From the NCBI RefSeq assembly GCF_003977665.1, contig NZ_RYYV01000008.1:1-64000 (forward strand): a DNA stretch of 64,000 bases, written 5' to 3'. The notes beneath the pieces are model-generated. The model did not search any database, was not told the DNA's origin, and was given only the letters and a program-made list of their open reading frames with translations. Within the stretch, counting starts at the first letter, position 1. Every line of letters begins with the position of its first letter. Below, in pieces: positions 53,594-62,696 of this stretch. A program made the position numbers and the translations under genes. The DNA comes from Dyella choica. GTDB taxonomy: Bacteria > Pseudomonadota > Gammaproteobacteria > Xanthomonadales > Rhodanobacteraceae.

Positions 53594-55566
53594 ATCCTTT
53601 CACGCCCAAGACCGCTGCCGTCGCCTCCGACGATCTGTTCCAGGCTGCCCAAAGCAGCACGCTGGACCAGGTGATCGAGCGCGGCCGTGCCGCCTTGCTG
53701 GCGCGCCAGCACCAAGATGGCCACTGGTGCTTCGAGCTGGAATCGGACTGCACCATCACCGCCGAATACATCCTGATGATGCACTTCATGGATGACATCG
53801 ACGACGTACTGCAGGAGAAAATGGCGCGCTACCTGCGCGCCACGCAGGCAAAGGCCAAGCACGGTGGCTGGTCGCAATATTACGGCGGCGACCTCGACCT
53901 GTCTTGCACGGTGAAGGCCTATTACGCCCTTAAGGCCGCGGGCGACGACACGCAAGCCGAACACATGCGCATCGCGCGCGAGGCCATTCTCGCGCACGGT
54001 GGAGCGGCCAAGGCCAACGTGTTCACGCGCATCCTGCTGGCGCTGTTCGAGCAGGTGCCATGGCGCGCCACGCCTTATGTACCAGTGGAAATCATGCTGC
54101 TGCCGCGCTGGTTTCCGTTCCACATCGAGAAGATTTCGTACTGGGCGCGCACCACGCTGGTACCGCTCACCATCCTTTGTTCGCTGAAGGCCAAGGCGGC
54201 CAATCCGCGCAAAGTGCATATCCGTGAGCTGTTCGTTACGGCGCCAGAGCAGGAACGCCATTACTTCGTTCGCGGCGGCCTGCTGAATCGCTGCTTCCTG
54301 GCGCTGGACAAACTCGGCCGCAGCTGCGATCGCCTCATTCCGAAGTCGCTGCGCCAGCGTGCCGTAAAGAGGGCCGTCGACTGGTTCATGCCGCGCCTGA
54401 ATGGCGAAGACGGCATCGGCGCGATCTTCCCGCCGATGGTCAACAGCCTCGAAGCGATGGCCCTGCTCGGCTATCCCAAGGATCATCCCGCGCGGCAAAC
54501 CTGCTTGCGTTCGATCCAGAAGCTGGTCGTGCATCGCGCCGATGGCTCGGCCTATTGCCAGCCCTGCGTGTCACCGATCTGGGACACGGTGTGGAGCGCG
54601 CTTACGCTGATGCACACCAGCGACGACGCGCAGACGCAAGGCGCCATCGACAAGTCGATCGACTGGTTCGTCTCCAAGCAGGAGCTGGAACTCAAGGGCG
54701 ACTGGGCCGTTCGTGCGCCGGACCTCAAACCGGGTGGCTGGGCATTCCAGTACAACAATGCCTATTACCCCGACATCGACGACACCGCGGTGGTCGCCGC
54801 CTTGCTGCACATCCAGGATCGCCGCCGCGGCGAACCCGGCCGGCATCGCCTGAACGTCGATCGCGCCGCAGACTGGATGATCGGCCTGCAGTCCAGGAAC
54901 GGCGGCTTCGCCGCTTTTGACGCGGACAACACCTACTACTACCTCAACGCAATTCCGTTCGCCGACCACGGCGCCCTGCTCGATCCTCCGACCGAGGACG
55001 TATCGGGTCGCGTTGCCGCGGCCCTTGGAGTGCTGGGCCGTCCGCAAGACGCCCAGGCGTTGCGTCGCTGCGTCGATTATCTGCGCGACACGCAACTCGA
55101 GGACGGCAGTTGGTGGGGCCGCTGGGGCAGCAACTACATCTACGGCACCTGGAGCGTCCTGGCTGGCCTTGCGCTGGCCGGTGAAGATCCCTCCCAGCCA
55201 GCCATTCGCAAGGCGGTTCAGTGGCTGCGTTCGCGCCAGAACGCCGATGGCGGTTGGGGCGAGACCAACGACAGCTATATCGATCCAGCCTTGCGCGGCA
55301 CCCACGGCGGAATCAGCACCTCGCAATCGACAGCGTGGGCGTTGCTGGCGCAGATGGCGGTCGGCGAGGTGCGTACGGAATCGGTACGCCGCGGCATCGA
55401 GTTCCTGCTTGACCACCAGCAGCCGGATGGTTTCTGGTCCAACCCCACGCACAATGCGCCCGGTTTCCCGCGCGTGTATTACCTGAAGTACCACGGCTAT
55501 ACCGCGTACTTTCCGCTATGGGCGCTGTCGCGCTATCGCCAGTTGCTGTCATCGGCCCAGGCTTGA
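53590..55566 (+). CDS. shc: Squalene-hopene cyclase
   Basis: 658 residues, standard length. The protonating DxDD motif is DIDD at 395-398; several QW repeats are seen (DGHWCFELES, GGWAFQYNN, NGGFAAFD, DGSWWGRWG, DGGWGETND, DGFWSN). Cyclises squalene to hopene/diplopterol at the membrane. Also called hpnF. Coupled to sqs by an ATGA overlap and to hpnG by a TTGA overlap. Confidence 0.98.
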   Translation: MNPFTPKTAAVASDDLFQAAQSSTLDQVIERGRAALLARQHQDGHWCFELESDCTITAEYILMMHFMDDIDDVLQEKMARYLRATQAKAKHGGWSQYYGGDLDLSCTVKAYYALKAAGDDTQAEHMRIAREAILAHGGAAKANVFTRILLALFEQVPWRATPYVPVEIMLLPRWFPFHIEKISYWARTTLVPLTILCSLKAKAANPRKVHIRELFVTAPEQERHYFVRGGLLNRCFLALDKLGRSCDRLIPKSLRQRAVKRAVDWFMPRLNGEDGIGAIFPPMVNSLEAMALLGYPKDHPARQTCLRSIQKLVVHRADGSAYCQPCVSPIWDTVWSALTLMHTSDDAQTQGAIDKSIDWFVSKQELELKGDWAVRAPDLKPGGWAFQYNNAYYPDIDDTAVVAALLHIQDRRRGEPGRHRLNVDRAADWMIGLQSRNGGFAAFDADNTYYYLNAIPFADHGALLDPPTEDVSGRVAAALGVLGRPQDAQALRRCVDYLRDTQLEDGSWWGRWGSNYIYGTWSVLAGLALAGEDPSQPAIRKAVQWLRSRQNADGGWGETNDSYIDPALRGTHGGISTSQSTAWALLAQMAVGEVRTESVRRGIEFLLDHQQPDGFWSNPTHNAPGFPRVYYLKYHGYTAYFPLWALSRYRQLLSSAQA

Positions 55567-56291
55567 GCACGCCTGCAACCCTTCGCGCGACTGGCATCGT
55601 CGTCGCGTTGGCATCCGAAGCCCGCGCCCTGACCTCGCGCACTACGCAGCCCGAGCGCATCACGGTTCTGGCCGGTGGCTCGGCGTTATGTCTCAGCGGC
55701 ATGGGGCTTTCGGCGGCCCGACGCGCGGCGCAGATGCTGGTCGAAGCAGGTGCACCGGCGCTCGCCGTGTTCGGCGTGGCCGGTGCGCTCAGCCCGAATT
55801 TGCGCAATGGCACGCTGTTTTGTCCGGAACGCGTACTGGATGAAGAAGGACACCAGCGCGACACCGATCCCGCGTGGCGCGCAAGCCTGCGAAAACAGCT
55901 CACTTTGCCGGTCCGAACCGAAGGGGCCCTGCTCAGCGTTGCCGCTCCTTTGTTGACCGGGATGGCCAAGACCACCGCGCATCAACGCTGCGGCGCGCTC
56001 GCGGTGGATATGGAAAGCGCCGCTGTCGCGGCTGTGGCGGCAGAACATGGCCTGCCGTTCCTGGTGCTGCGTGCCATCGTCGACGAAAGCGATGACGCCA
56101 TTCCCGAGGCATTGAACGGCAGCGTGGACGCCTGGGGACGCCCGCGCACGCTGAACCTGATCGCCGCGCTGGGCAGGCATCCGTCGCTATGGGGCGAGCT
56201 GCCGCGACTATACTCACGCATGCAAAAAGCCACCCAGGCGCTTCGCGCCGTCACCGCCGCCGCGGGGCCTAGCCTGGGCTGGCATCGATAA
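55563..56291 (+). CDS. hpnG: Adenosylhopane nucleosidase HpnG
   Basis: 242 residues from a TTG overlapping the shc stop; an ATG at 55518 is open but lacks a ribosome site. Purine-nucleoside phosphorylase/MTA-nucleosidase fold: GIVVALASEARAL, LCLSGMG, VFGVAGAL, ALAVDMESAAVAAVAAEHGLPFLVLRAIVDE. Removes adenine from adenosylhopane made by HpnH to give ribosylhopane (or its phosphate). Confidence 0.92.
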   Translation: MSTPATLRATGIVVALASEARALTSRTTQPERITVLAGGSALCLSGMGLSAARRAAQMLVEAGAPALAVFGVAGALSPNLRNGTLFCPERVLDEEGHQRDTDPAWRASLRKQLTLPVRTEGALLSVAAPLLTGMAKTTAHQRCGALAVDMESAAVAAVAAEHGLPFLVLRAIVDESDDAIPEALNGSVDAWGRPRTLNLIAALGRHPSLWGELPRLYSRMQKATQALRAVTAAAGPSLGWHR

Positions 56292-56302
56292 CGTGTTCGA
56301 AT

Positions 56303-56325
56303 TGCCGCCAGGCGGCAGCGTTTTT
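56303..56325 (+). terminator. Intrinsic terminator after hpnG
   Basis: TGCCGCC-A-GGCGGCA, three bases, then TTTTT. It closes the sqs-shc-hpnG unit, and the copC ribosome site (AGGAG) follows at once. Confidence 0.75.
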
Positions 56326-56339
56326 AGGAGAACCTCAGC

Positions 56340-56708
56340 ATGTCCCTGCGTCATCGTTTTGGATCGATTCTGATCGCCGGCCTTTGCGCTTTCGCCAGCA
56401 TGGCCGCGTCCGCGCACGCCATCCTCGTCGCCAGTTCACCCAAGCTGAACGGCACGGTCGCCGCCGGCCATGTGCAGATGGTGTTCAAATACAACAGCAA
56501 GATCGACCAGCACCGCTCGCGCATGCTGCTGATCGGCCCCGATAAGAGCGAAACGGTGCTGACCATCGCCACCGACAGCAAGAGCAACGAAATCGACACC
56601 AGCGCGGATCTCGCACCCGGCTCGTACACCTTGCGCTGGCAGGCACTGGCGCTGGATGGCCACATCACGCGCGGCGACCTGCCGTTTACGGTGGTGGCCA
56701 AGCAGTAA
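56340..56708 (+). CDS. copC: Periplasmic copper-binding protein CopC
   Basis: 122 residues. Signal peptide cut before HAILVASSP, giving the N-terminal His that is a Cu(II) ligand in CopC proteins. KLNGTVAAGHVQMVFKYNSKID and the end WQALALDGHITRGDLPFTV, with the conserved Asp-Gly-His, match the family. The mature protein has few Met residues, so it looks like a Cu(II)-only CopC. Paired with CopD downstream. Confidence 0.93.
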   Translation: MSLRHRFGSILIAGLCAFASMAASAHAILVASSPKLNGTVAAGHVQMVFKYNSKIDQHRSRMLLIGPDKSETVLTIATDSKSNEIDTSADLAPGSYTLRWQALALDGHITRGDLPFTVVAKQ

Positions 56709-56751
56709 CGAGCCGCCACGAGCGAATCGCCGTCACCCATGACCTCCATCG

Positions 56752-56781
56752 CAGTCACTCCCGCTTTTGCGGGAATGACTG
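56752..56781. repeat. Hairpin repeat of the CCCGC/GCGGG type between copC and copD
   Basis: CAGTCACTCCCGC-TTTT-GCGGGAATGACTG, 13-bp arms with one mismatch. It resembles the ATTCCCGC...GCGGGAAT dispersed repeats common in proteobacteria. It may stabilise the copC mRNA. Confidence 0.6.
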
Positions 56782-56828
56782 TCGCAAGGGTTACCAGCCC
56801 CGATCACTCTTCCTGCCGAGCATCCTAA

Positions 56829-58484
56829 GTGGAACTTCTCGTCGACATCTTCGGCTACCTCAGCATCATCCTGCACGGCTTCACGATCGTCGCGCAGTCG
56901 ATGACGCTGGGTGGCATCCTGTTCCTGGTTTTCCTGGTCCGCCCTTTCATGCACCTGCTTGCGCAAGGCGCAGACCTGGAACGGCGCATCGCAAGACTGA
57001 CCATCCTGAGCGCGATCGGCCTGGTCATCGCCGAACTGGCCGGCGTCGGCTTGCAGGTGTCGGTCGTGAAATCCACGGTGGGCCTGAGTTTTCTCGACGT
57101 GATGCAAGCGCCCTTCGCGATTGCCGGCACGATCAAGATTCTGTGCGCACTATTGCTGATTCCCGCGTTGAGCAGACGCATGTCCGCAGGGCTGCTTGGC
57201 GCCGCGCTGCCGCTGCTGATTGGCGCAGTGGAACTGATTGCAGCGACGTTCACTACGCATGCGTACGCGCGCCTGGACAACAATGTTCTGCTGCTGTTGG
57301 TGGAGGGTTTGCACCAGTTCGGCGCAGCGATCTGGATCGGCGCCATTCCCTGCTTCGTGCTGGCGCTGAGCAAGCTGCATGACGAGAACGGTTGGCGCGT
57401 GGTTGGCGCACGCTTCTCGCGCATGTCGATGGTTGGCGTGGCCAGCATCATCCTTTCCGGCACGGTCATGAGCTTGTTCTACATCGGCGACGTGCAGGGC
57501 TTCTACGGCACGGCGTATGGCGTGATGGTGGGGGCGAAGATCGCGATGTTCGTAGCGCTGTTGCTGCTCGGCCTCGGCAACCTGCTGGTGACCGAGCGGA
57601 TGCGCAAGAACCAGAATACCTCGGTGATTCGTCTGCGTCGGTTTGCCGAAGTGGAGATCGGCATCGGTTTCACCATCTTTTTTGCCGCCGCATCGCTGAC
57701 GTCGGTACCGCCCGCGGTCGACCTCAGCGCCGATCGCGTCACCTTGCACGAGATTGCCGTGCGCAATGCACCGGCCTGGCCACGGCTCACTTCGCCCGAC
57801 CACGATCAGCTGGCGGTCTCGCAAGCGCAGGCACAACTGGATCGCGAGGCCGAACAACGCCACCAGGCCGCTGCACAGGCCATCGTTCCCGGTTCGGGCG
57901 TGCTGCCGCCGCGCAATGCCGAAGACATCGCCTGGTCCGAATACAACCATCACTGGGCCGGTATCTTCGTCTTGCTGATCGGCTTCCTGGCCCTGCTCAA
58001 TCGTGCTGGCGTGGGCTGGCTCAAGCATTGGCCGTTGCTGTTCCTGCTGATGGCCGGATTCCTGCTGGTGCGCTCGGACCCCGAAGTGTGGCCCATGGGC
58101 CACGAGGGGTTCTGGGTGGCATGGCGTGACGTGGAAGTGGCGCAGCATCGCTTCTTCGTGGCACTGATCATTCTGTTCGGCCTGTTCGAATGGGCGGTGC
58201 GGACCGGGCGCTTGCGCAGCGCGAAAGCCGGTCTGGTGTTTCCATTGCTGGTCTCGGTGGGCGGCGCGATGCTGCTGACGCACAGCCATCAGATCTCGAA
58301 CGTGAAGGACCAACTGCTGATCGAGCTGACCCACACGCCGCTGGCGCTTGCCGGCGTGACCTCGGGCTGGGCGCGCTGGCTGGAGCTGCGCTTGCCAGGG
58401 CGCGGCGGCCGCATCGCGGGCTGGGCGTGGCCGAGCTGCTTCATGCTGGTCGGCGTGATCCTGCTCTGGTACCGCGAAGCCTAA
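56829..58484 (+). CDS. copD: Copper-resistance/uptake membrane protein CopD
   Basis: 551 residues from a GTG. About 12 TM helices; the CopD domain is recognisable by LLLVEGLHQFGAAIWIGAIPCF and the Met/His-bearing helices. A second membrane part includes VWPMGHEGFW and LLTHSHQISNVKDQLLIELTHTPLALAG. Larger than P. syringae CopD (about 300), so it resembles fused CopD-plus-extension proteins of other bacteria. Acts with CopC in copper movement across the inner membrane. Confidence 0.88.
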   Translation: MELLVDIFGYLSIILHGFTIVAQSMTLGGILFLVFLVRPFMHLLAQGADLERRIARLTILSAIGLVIAELAGVGLQVSVVKSTVGLSFLDVMQAPFAIAGTIKILCALLLIPALSRRMSAGLLGAALPLLIGAVELIAATFTTHAYARLDNNVLLLLVEGLHQFGAAIWIGAIPCFVLALSKLHDENGWRVVGARFSRMSMVGVASIILSGTVMSLFYIGDVQGFYGTAYGVMVGAKIAMFVALLLLGLGNLLVTERMRKNQNTSVIRLRRFAEVEIGIGFTIFFAAASLTSVPPAVDLSADRVTLHEIAVRNAPAWPRLTSPDHDQLAVSQAQAQLDREAEQRHQAAAQAIVPGSGVLPPRNAEDIAWSEYNHHWAGIFVLLIGFLALLNRAGVGWLKHWPLLFLLMAGFLLVRSDPEVWPMGHEGFWVAWRDVEVAQHRFFVALIILFGLFEWAVRTGRLRSAKAGLVFPLLVSVGGAMLLTHSHQISNVKDQLLIELTHTPLALAGVTSGWARWLELRLPGRGGRIAGWAWPSCFMLVGVILLWYREA

Positions 58485-58498
58485 AGTCCACCCGCACC

Positions 58499-58562
58499 GC
58501 TGGGTTACAAAACCCAGCATTGCCATGCCGCAGCGCGCGCGGTGCTGGGATTGCCGTCCCAG
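58499..58562. repeat. Tandem hairpins related to the GGGATTGTCATCCC repeat
   Basis: GCTGGGTT-4-AACCCAGC (58499-58518) and GCTGGGA-6-TCCCAGC (58543-58562). The second shares CTGGGATTGCC..TCCCAGCC with the repeats at 23404 and 31717. It lies between copD and ispA and may end copD transcripts. Confidence 0.6.
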
Positions 58563-58633
58563 CCCACATGCTAAAATCCGAGATCCCGCCCTGCGCCTGG
58601 GCGGTTGCTCCCCTTTTTCTGCCCGGATTGCCC

Positions 58634-59536
58634 ATGAGTCTGACGTCGCCTGAGGTTTCTGCGTTTGCCCAGCGCGTGCCTGCCTACCTGCAACGGCTGG
58701 AACGCACGACGGACGCCCTCCTCCCCGCTGCCTCCACCGACCCTGAGCGGCTGCACCAGGCCATGCGCTACGCCTGCGAAGGTGGCAAGCACCTGCGTGC
58801 ACTGATGGTGTATGCCACCGGCGAAACGCTGGGCGTGGCCATCGACAAGCTCGATGCAGCCGCCTGCGCGGTGGAGCTGATTCATGCCTACTCGCTGGTG
58901 CACGATGACCTGCCCGCGATGGACAACGATGATCTGCGTCGCGGCCGCCCCACTGTGCACAAGGCTTATGACGAAGCCATCGGCATCCTGGTGGGCGATG
59001 CGCTGCAAACTTCGGCGTTCGAAGTGCTGGCCAATACCGCGGCGCTTGACGCGGAGCAGAAGGTGCGCATGATCCGCGTCCTTGCGCACGCTTCCGGCTC
59101 ACTCGGCATGGTCGGCGGCCAGGCGGTCGACATGGCGTCCGAGAACAAGACCCTCACGCTCGCGCAGCTTCAATCTCTGCATGCGCGCAAGACCGGTGCG
59201 CTGATCCTGGTGACCTGCCAGCTCGCCGGCATCGCCGCGAATGCTTCCGAAGCTGTCGAGCAAGCGCTGGAGCGTTACGGCAAGTGCATCGGCCTGGCGT
59301 TCCAGATCCAGGACGACGTGCTCGACCAGATCGCCGACACCGCCACGCTGGGCAAGACGGCCGGCAAGGATGTCGCGCAACACAAATCCACCTTCCCCTC
59401 CCTGCTCGGGCTGGAGCAGGCCAGACAGCGTGCCGATGCCTTGTTCGACGAGGCGCGTGACGCGGCGCGCGGCATTTCCGATCAGGCCGAAGCGCTGCTG
59501 TGGTTGGCCGACTTCATCCAGCAGCGTGACCACTGA
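58634..59536 (+). CDS. ispA: Farnesyl diphosphate synthase
   Basis: 300 residues. First Asp-rich motif VHDDLPAMDNDDLRRGRPTVHK (Asp91-Asp97) and second QIQDDVLD (Asp227, Asp228, Asp231); GGKHLRALMVY binds substrate. The DDxxxxD spacing with small residues before it fits bacterial C15 synthases. Makes FPP for squalene, ubiquinone and cell-wall carriers. Unlike most gammaproteobacteria, neither xseB nor dxs is adjacent. Confidence 0.95.
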   Translation: MSLTSPEVSAFAQRVPAYLQRLERTTDALLPAASTDPERLHQAMRYACEGGKHLRALMVYATGETLGVAIDKLDAAACAVELIHAYSLVHDDLPAMDNDDLRRGRPTVHKAYDEAIGILVGDALQTSAFEVLANTAALDAEQKVRMIRVLAHASGSLGMVGGQAVDMASENKTLTLAQLQSLHARKTGALILVTCQLAGIAANASEAVEQALERYGKCIGLAFQIQDDVLDQIADTATLGKTAGKDVAQHKSTFPSLLGLEQARQRADALFDEARDAARGISDQAEALLWLADFIQQRDH

Positions 59537-59581
59537 AGCTACGTTTCGTTGAGGTAATCCTTTGCACGCAGGAACGCGCGG

Positions 59582-59932
59582 CTATGCCGGCCGCACGTCG
59601 TGCAATTGCCAATTGGCGCCGATCAGCCAGTTCAGGCGCTGACGAATGATGCTCATCGGCAGGCTGCTGATCACATCCACTTCGGTGTGCAGATCCACGA
59701 GTTTCGCGCTCACGCTGGCGAGCTGATCGGTGACACCGAGGCGCTCGTCCACGTCCTCGGGATCAGGTTGCATGGCGCGCCACCGCTGGAACAGCAATGG
59801 GCTGCGCAGTGCTTCCTGCAAGGCGGCCGCGAAGTCGTTCGGGCCGGCGCCATCGTAGCTCAGCGCCAGTTCCAGGCCGCGCGCATGCTTGAGATCCTTG
59901 ATCTGTAGATAGTAATGACTGCGACTGGTCAT
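59582..59932 (-). CDS. Hypothetical small soluble protein
   Basis: 116 residues. Contains SHYYLQIKDLKHARGLELALSYDGAGPNDFAAALQEAL and ends LIGANWQLHDVRPA. No signal or TM segment. Family not recognised. It is 38 bases downstream of bioD on the same strand and may be cotranscribed. Confidence 0.65.
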   Translation of the reverse strand: MTSRSHYYLQIKDLKHARGLELALSYDGAGPNDFAAALQEALRSPLLFQRWRAMQPDPEDVDERLGVTDQLASVSAKLVDLHTEVDVISSLPMSIIRQRLNWLIGANWQLHDVRPA

Positions 59933-59970
59933 CTCTGACTCCCTTTGTGGTGACCATTTCTGTAACCCCC

Positions 59971-60648
59971 TTAAAACGGTAGCGCGCCCTGCTCCAGCAG
60001 GCTCGCAGCATGCTCAGGCGCCAGGCCATGCGGCAGGATGCCTAGACAAGGCGCCGGCAGCAGCGCGCGCAGCGTGTCGATATTCTCCCCGACCGCCGCC
60101 ATTTCGGGGTCGATGCAGTTCCCAATCCAGCCCATCAACCGGCAGCCATCCGCGACGATGGCTTCGGCAGTGAGCAACGCGTGGCTGAGACAGCCCAGCC
60201 GCAAGCCCACGATCAGCACCACTGGCAGCTTCCACGCCTTAGGAATCTCCGAAGCGAACAGGCCCGGCGAGAGCGGCACGCGCCAGCCGCCGACGCCTTC
60301 GACCACCACCGTGTCATAGCGTGTGTGCAGAGCATGGAAAGCCGCCTGCAGCGGTGGCAATGCAATCGCCACACCTGCGTGCGCGGCTGCCAGATGCGGT
60401 GACAGCGGTTCGCGCAGGGCGATCGGATTGACCTCGGCGTAAGCGGGAACCGGCGTGCTGCTGGCGCCTTGCAATGAGAGTGCATCGTCGTTGCGCAAAC
60501 CTTGTGCCGTCTCGACACAGCCGCTGGCCACGGGCTTCATGCCGCAAACGCGCAAGCCCTTCGCGCGCAGCGCATGAATCAAGGTACAGGCCGCGTGGGT
60601 TTTGCCGATGCCGGTGTCGGTGCCGGCCACGAACAGCGCCGAGCTCAT
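59971..60648 (-). CDS. bioD: Dethiobiotin synthetase
   Basis: 225 residues from the ATG at 60648. P-loop FVAGTDTGIGKTHAACTL, KPVASGC, VVEGVGGWRVPLSP and LIVGLRLGCLSHALLTAEAI. Closes the ureido ring of dethiobiotin with ATP and CO2. The start overlaps the stop of the upstream membrane protein by four bases. Other bio genes are not in the window. Confidence 0.96.
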   Translation of the reverse strand: MSSALFVAGTDTGIGKTHAACTLIHALRAKGLRVCGMKPVASGCVETAQGLRNDDALSLQGASSTPVPAYAEVNPIALREPLSPHLAAAHAGVAIALPPLQAAFHALHTRYDTVVVEGVGGWRVPLSPGLFASEIPKAWKLPVVLIVGLRLGCLSHALLTAEAIVADGCRLMGWIGNCIDPEMAAVGENIDTLRALLPAPCLGILPHGLAPEHAASLLEQGALPF

Positions 60649-61349
60649 GCTGCCCTCAGCTTGGCTTGTTTCGCCCAACGCCCGAGCAGCCAATACAGCG
60701 GAGTCAGCAACATATACACGAACCCCGGCAAAGACGCCCCCCACGGCGTGTCGGGAACGACCAGCGTCACGACAATCGAAAGCGAGGCCACGCACACAGC
60801 GATCGCCCACATGTAGAAAAGCTTGCGCGCATCGATCCGATCCGCATGCGGCATATTTACCGTGCGCAAACTATGGTGATAAAGACAGGCAATGCAGCCT
60901 GCCATGCAAGCGTAGGCCAAGGCGTAGCACAGGTAGAGCTCCTTTACGTCGCGCAGGCTATCAATGCTCGGCGCACCCGGCAATTCCTGATGGGCGAACA
61001 GCGCATAGAGCGCGCTGAACATTCCCTGGAACAGCAGGTTGAGCGGGTACACGAATATCAGTGCGAAGAACACCAGCATCAGACTCAGCAGCATGCTGGT
61101 CTTGTCGTGCAGCCGGAAGCGGTCGCGCCAGCGTACCTGCTGGTGCCAGAAAACCATCAACGAGGCAAAACTGCAGGCAAAGGCCGGAATCCGGTACAAC
61201 GCCAGCGCGAAATCGTGCAGGCTATGCGGCACCTCGGCCCCTGCAATGGCCAGTACGCTTATCGCAAAAGCGAAGGCCGCATCGATGAATCCATCCAGCC
61301 GGTGCACCTCGACACGCCCGCCCTGCGCAGCATCGTGCTGCTCGCTCAT
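60645..61349 (-). CDS. TMEM175-like (DUF1211) membrane protein
   Basis: 234 residues, six TM helices. The N-terminal helix RLDGFIDAAFAFAISVLAIAGAEVP matches the TMEM175 pore-helix pattern R-x-x-x-F-S-D-x-x-x-A, but the Ser of FSD is Ile here. Bacterial relatives are K+ channels; the altered motif leaves channel function uncertain. Divergent from msrC and coupled to bioD. Confidence 0.75.
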   Translation of the reverse strand: MSEQHDAAQGGRVEVHRLDGFIDAAFAFAISVLAIAGAEVPHSLHDFALALYRIPAFACSFASLMVFWHQQVRWRDRFRLHDKTSMLLSLMLVFFALIFVYPLNLLFQGMFSALYALFAHQELPGAPSIDSLRDVKELYLCYALAYACMAGCIACLYHHSLRTVNMPHADRIDARKLFYMWAIAVCVASLSIVVTLVVPDTPWGASLPGFVYMLLTPLYWLLGRWAKQAKLRAA

Positions 61350-61426
61350 GGTCCACGCCCCTTGTGACTGTGCTGCAGATGACCCATCTTTGCCCTATCA
61401 GTCTGCAGCAATCGAGTCCAGCCGTC

Positions 61427-61918
61427 ATGTTCCAGATCCAAAACCTGTCCACGGCAAGCAAATCCGAGCAGTACGCCGACCTGACCGAACAGGTCCGCGG
61501 CATGCTTGCCGGCGAACCCAATATGATCGCCAACGCGGCCAACTTCTCGGCCCTGGTGTTTCACAGCCTGCCCGACTTCAATTGGGCCGGTTTTTATCTG
61601 TTTGACGGGCGGGAGCTGGTTGTAGGACCGTTCCAGGGCAAGCCGGCCTGCGTACGCATCGCACTGGGCCGTGGCGTATGCGGCACCGCGGCGCAGACGC
61701 GCCAGAGCCAACTGGTACGCAACGTCAACGAGTTCGATGGCCACATTGCCTGTGATGCCGCATCGCAATCGGAGATCGTGGTGCCCTTGGTGAAGGCGGA
61801 CGGTACGCTGCTGGGCGTATGGGATGTCGACAGCCCGTCGATCGGCCGTTTCGACGAGGAGGATCGCGCCGGCATGGAAGCGTTGTGTGCAGCCTTTATG
61901 GAAAGCGTCAACGCGTAG
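61427..61918 (+). CDS. msrC: Free methionine-(R)-sulfoxide reductase (GAF type)
   Basis: 163 residues from the ATG at 61427. Single GAF domain with the three conserved Cys of fRMsr: GKPACVRI, GRGVCGTAA and GHIACDAASQSEIVVPL. Reduces free Met-R-sulfoxide. NWAGFYLFDGRELVVGPFQG is a further family block. Confidence 0.92.
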   Translation: MFQIQNLSTASKSEQYADLTEQVRGMLAGEPNMIANAANFSALVFHSLPDFNWAGFYLFDGRELVVGPFQGKPACVRIALGRGVCGTAAQTRQSQLVRNVNEFDGHIACDAASQSEIVVPLVKADGTLLGVWDVDSPSIGRFDEEDRAGMEALCAAFMESVNA

Positions 61919-61938
61919 CCTGGGGTGCAAACCGCAAT

Positions 61939-62580
61939 CTACGTGTTGCGTTCTTGCCCTTCCAGCAGGCGCATGACAGCTATACGCGCCTCTTCCACCC
62001 CCGTGCCGTCGGGTGCCGAGAACACCTGCATCGTCACCGGGGTATTCGCACCGATGTCCTTGCGCAAGGCGGCCAGCGCCTGGCTCGCCTGATTGCGCGA
62101 AAGCTTGTCCGCCTTGGTCATCAGCACGTGGCATGGCAGGACGGTGCCGAGGCAGAAATCCAGCATCATCCGGTCGAAGTCCTTGAGCGGATGACGGATG
62201 TCCACGATCAGCACCACCCCACGCAGACTGCGGCGTACGTGCAGGTAGCGGTCGATCTCATGCCGCCAGTGTTCGCGCAAGGCATCGGGCACCTTGGCAT
62301 AACCATAGCCGGGCAGGTCGATCAGGCGCGTCTCCAACGGCTGCGACGTTTCACCACGCAGCACTGTGGGTAGCGAAAAAGCAACCATCTGCTGGGTGCG
62401 CCCCGGCGTTTTCGAGGTGCGCGCCAGGCCCTTCTGGCCGGTCAGTGCGTTCAGCGCGCTGGACTTGCCCGCATTGGAACGCCCGGCGAATGCCACTTCG
62501 GCGCCCTCGTCGGCGGGCAGTTGCTGGACGCGATGGGCGGCAAGCACGAATTGTGCACCCTGCAGGGGATTGGTAGGCAT
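61939..62580 (-). CDS. engB: Ribosome-biogenesis GTPase EngB/YihA
   Basis: 213 residues. G1 FAGRSNAGKSSALNAL, G3 LIDLPGYGYAKVP, G4 MTKADKLS and G5 VFSAPDGTGVEE. Essential in assembly of the large ribosomal subunit. Convergent with msrC, divergent from the cytochrome c4 gene as in other gammaproteobacteria. Confidence 0.97.
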   Translation of the reverse strand: MPTNPLQGAQFVLAAHRVQQLPADEGAEVAFAGRSNAGKSSALNALTGQKGLARTSKTPGRTQQMVAFSLPTVLRGETSQPLETRLIDLPGYGYAKVPDALREHWRHEIDRYLHVRRSLRGVVLIVDIRHPLKDFDRMMLDFCLGTVLPCHVLMTKADKLSRNQASQALAALRKDIGANTPVTMQVFSAPDGTGVEEARIAVMRLLEGQERNT

Positions 62581-62696
62581 AGTCCTGGGTTTGACCGGCT
62601 AAGATGGGGTAAGGATAATTTCGAAGTTCTGCCAGTCACGGTACCCTGAGAGTGCGTACCGTACATCCAACAGCAGTATTTTCTGGAGGCAAGTGT

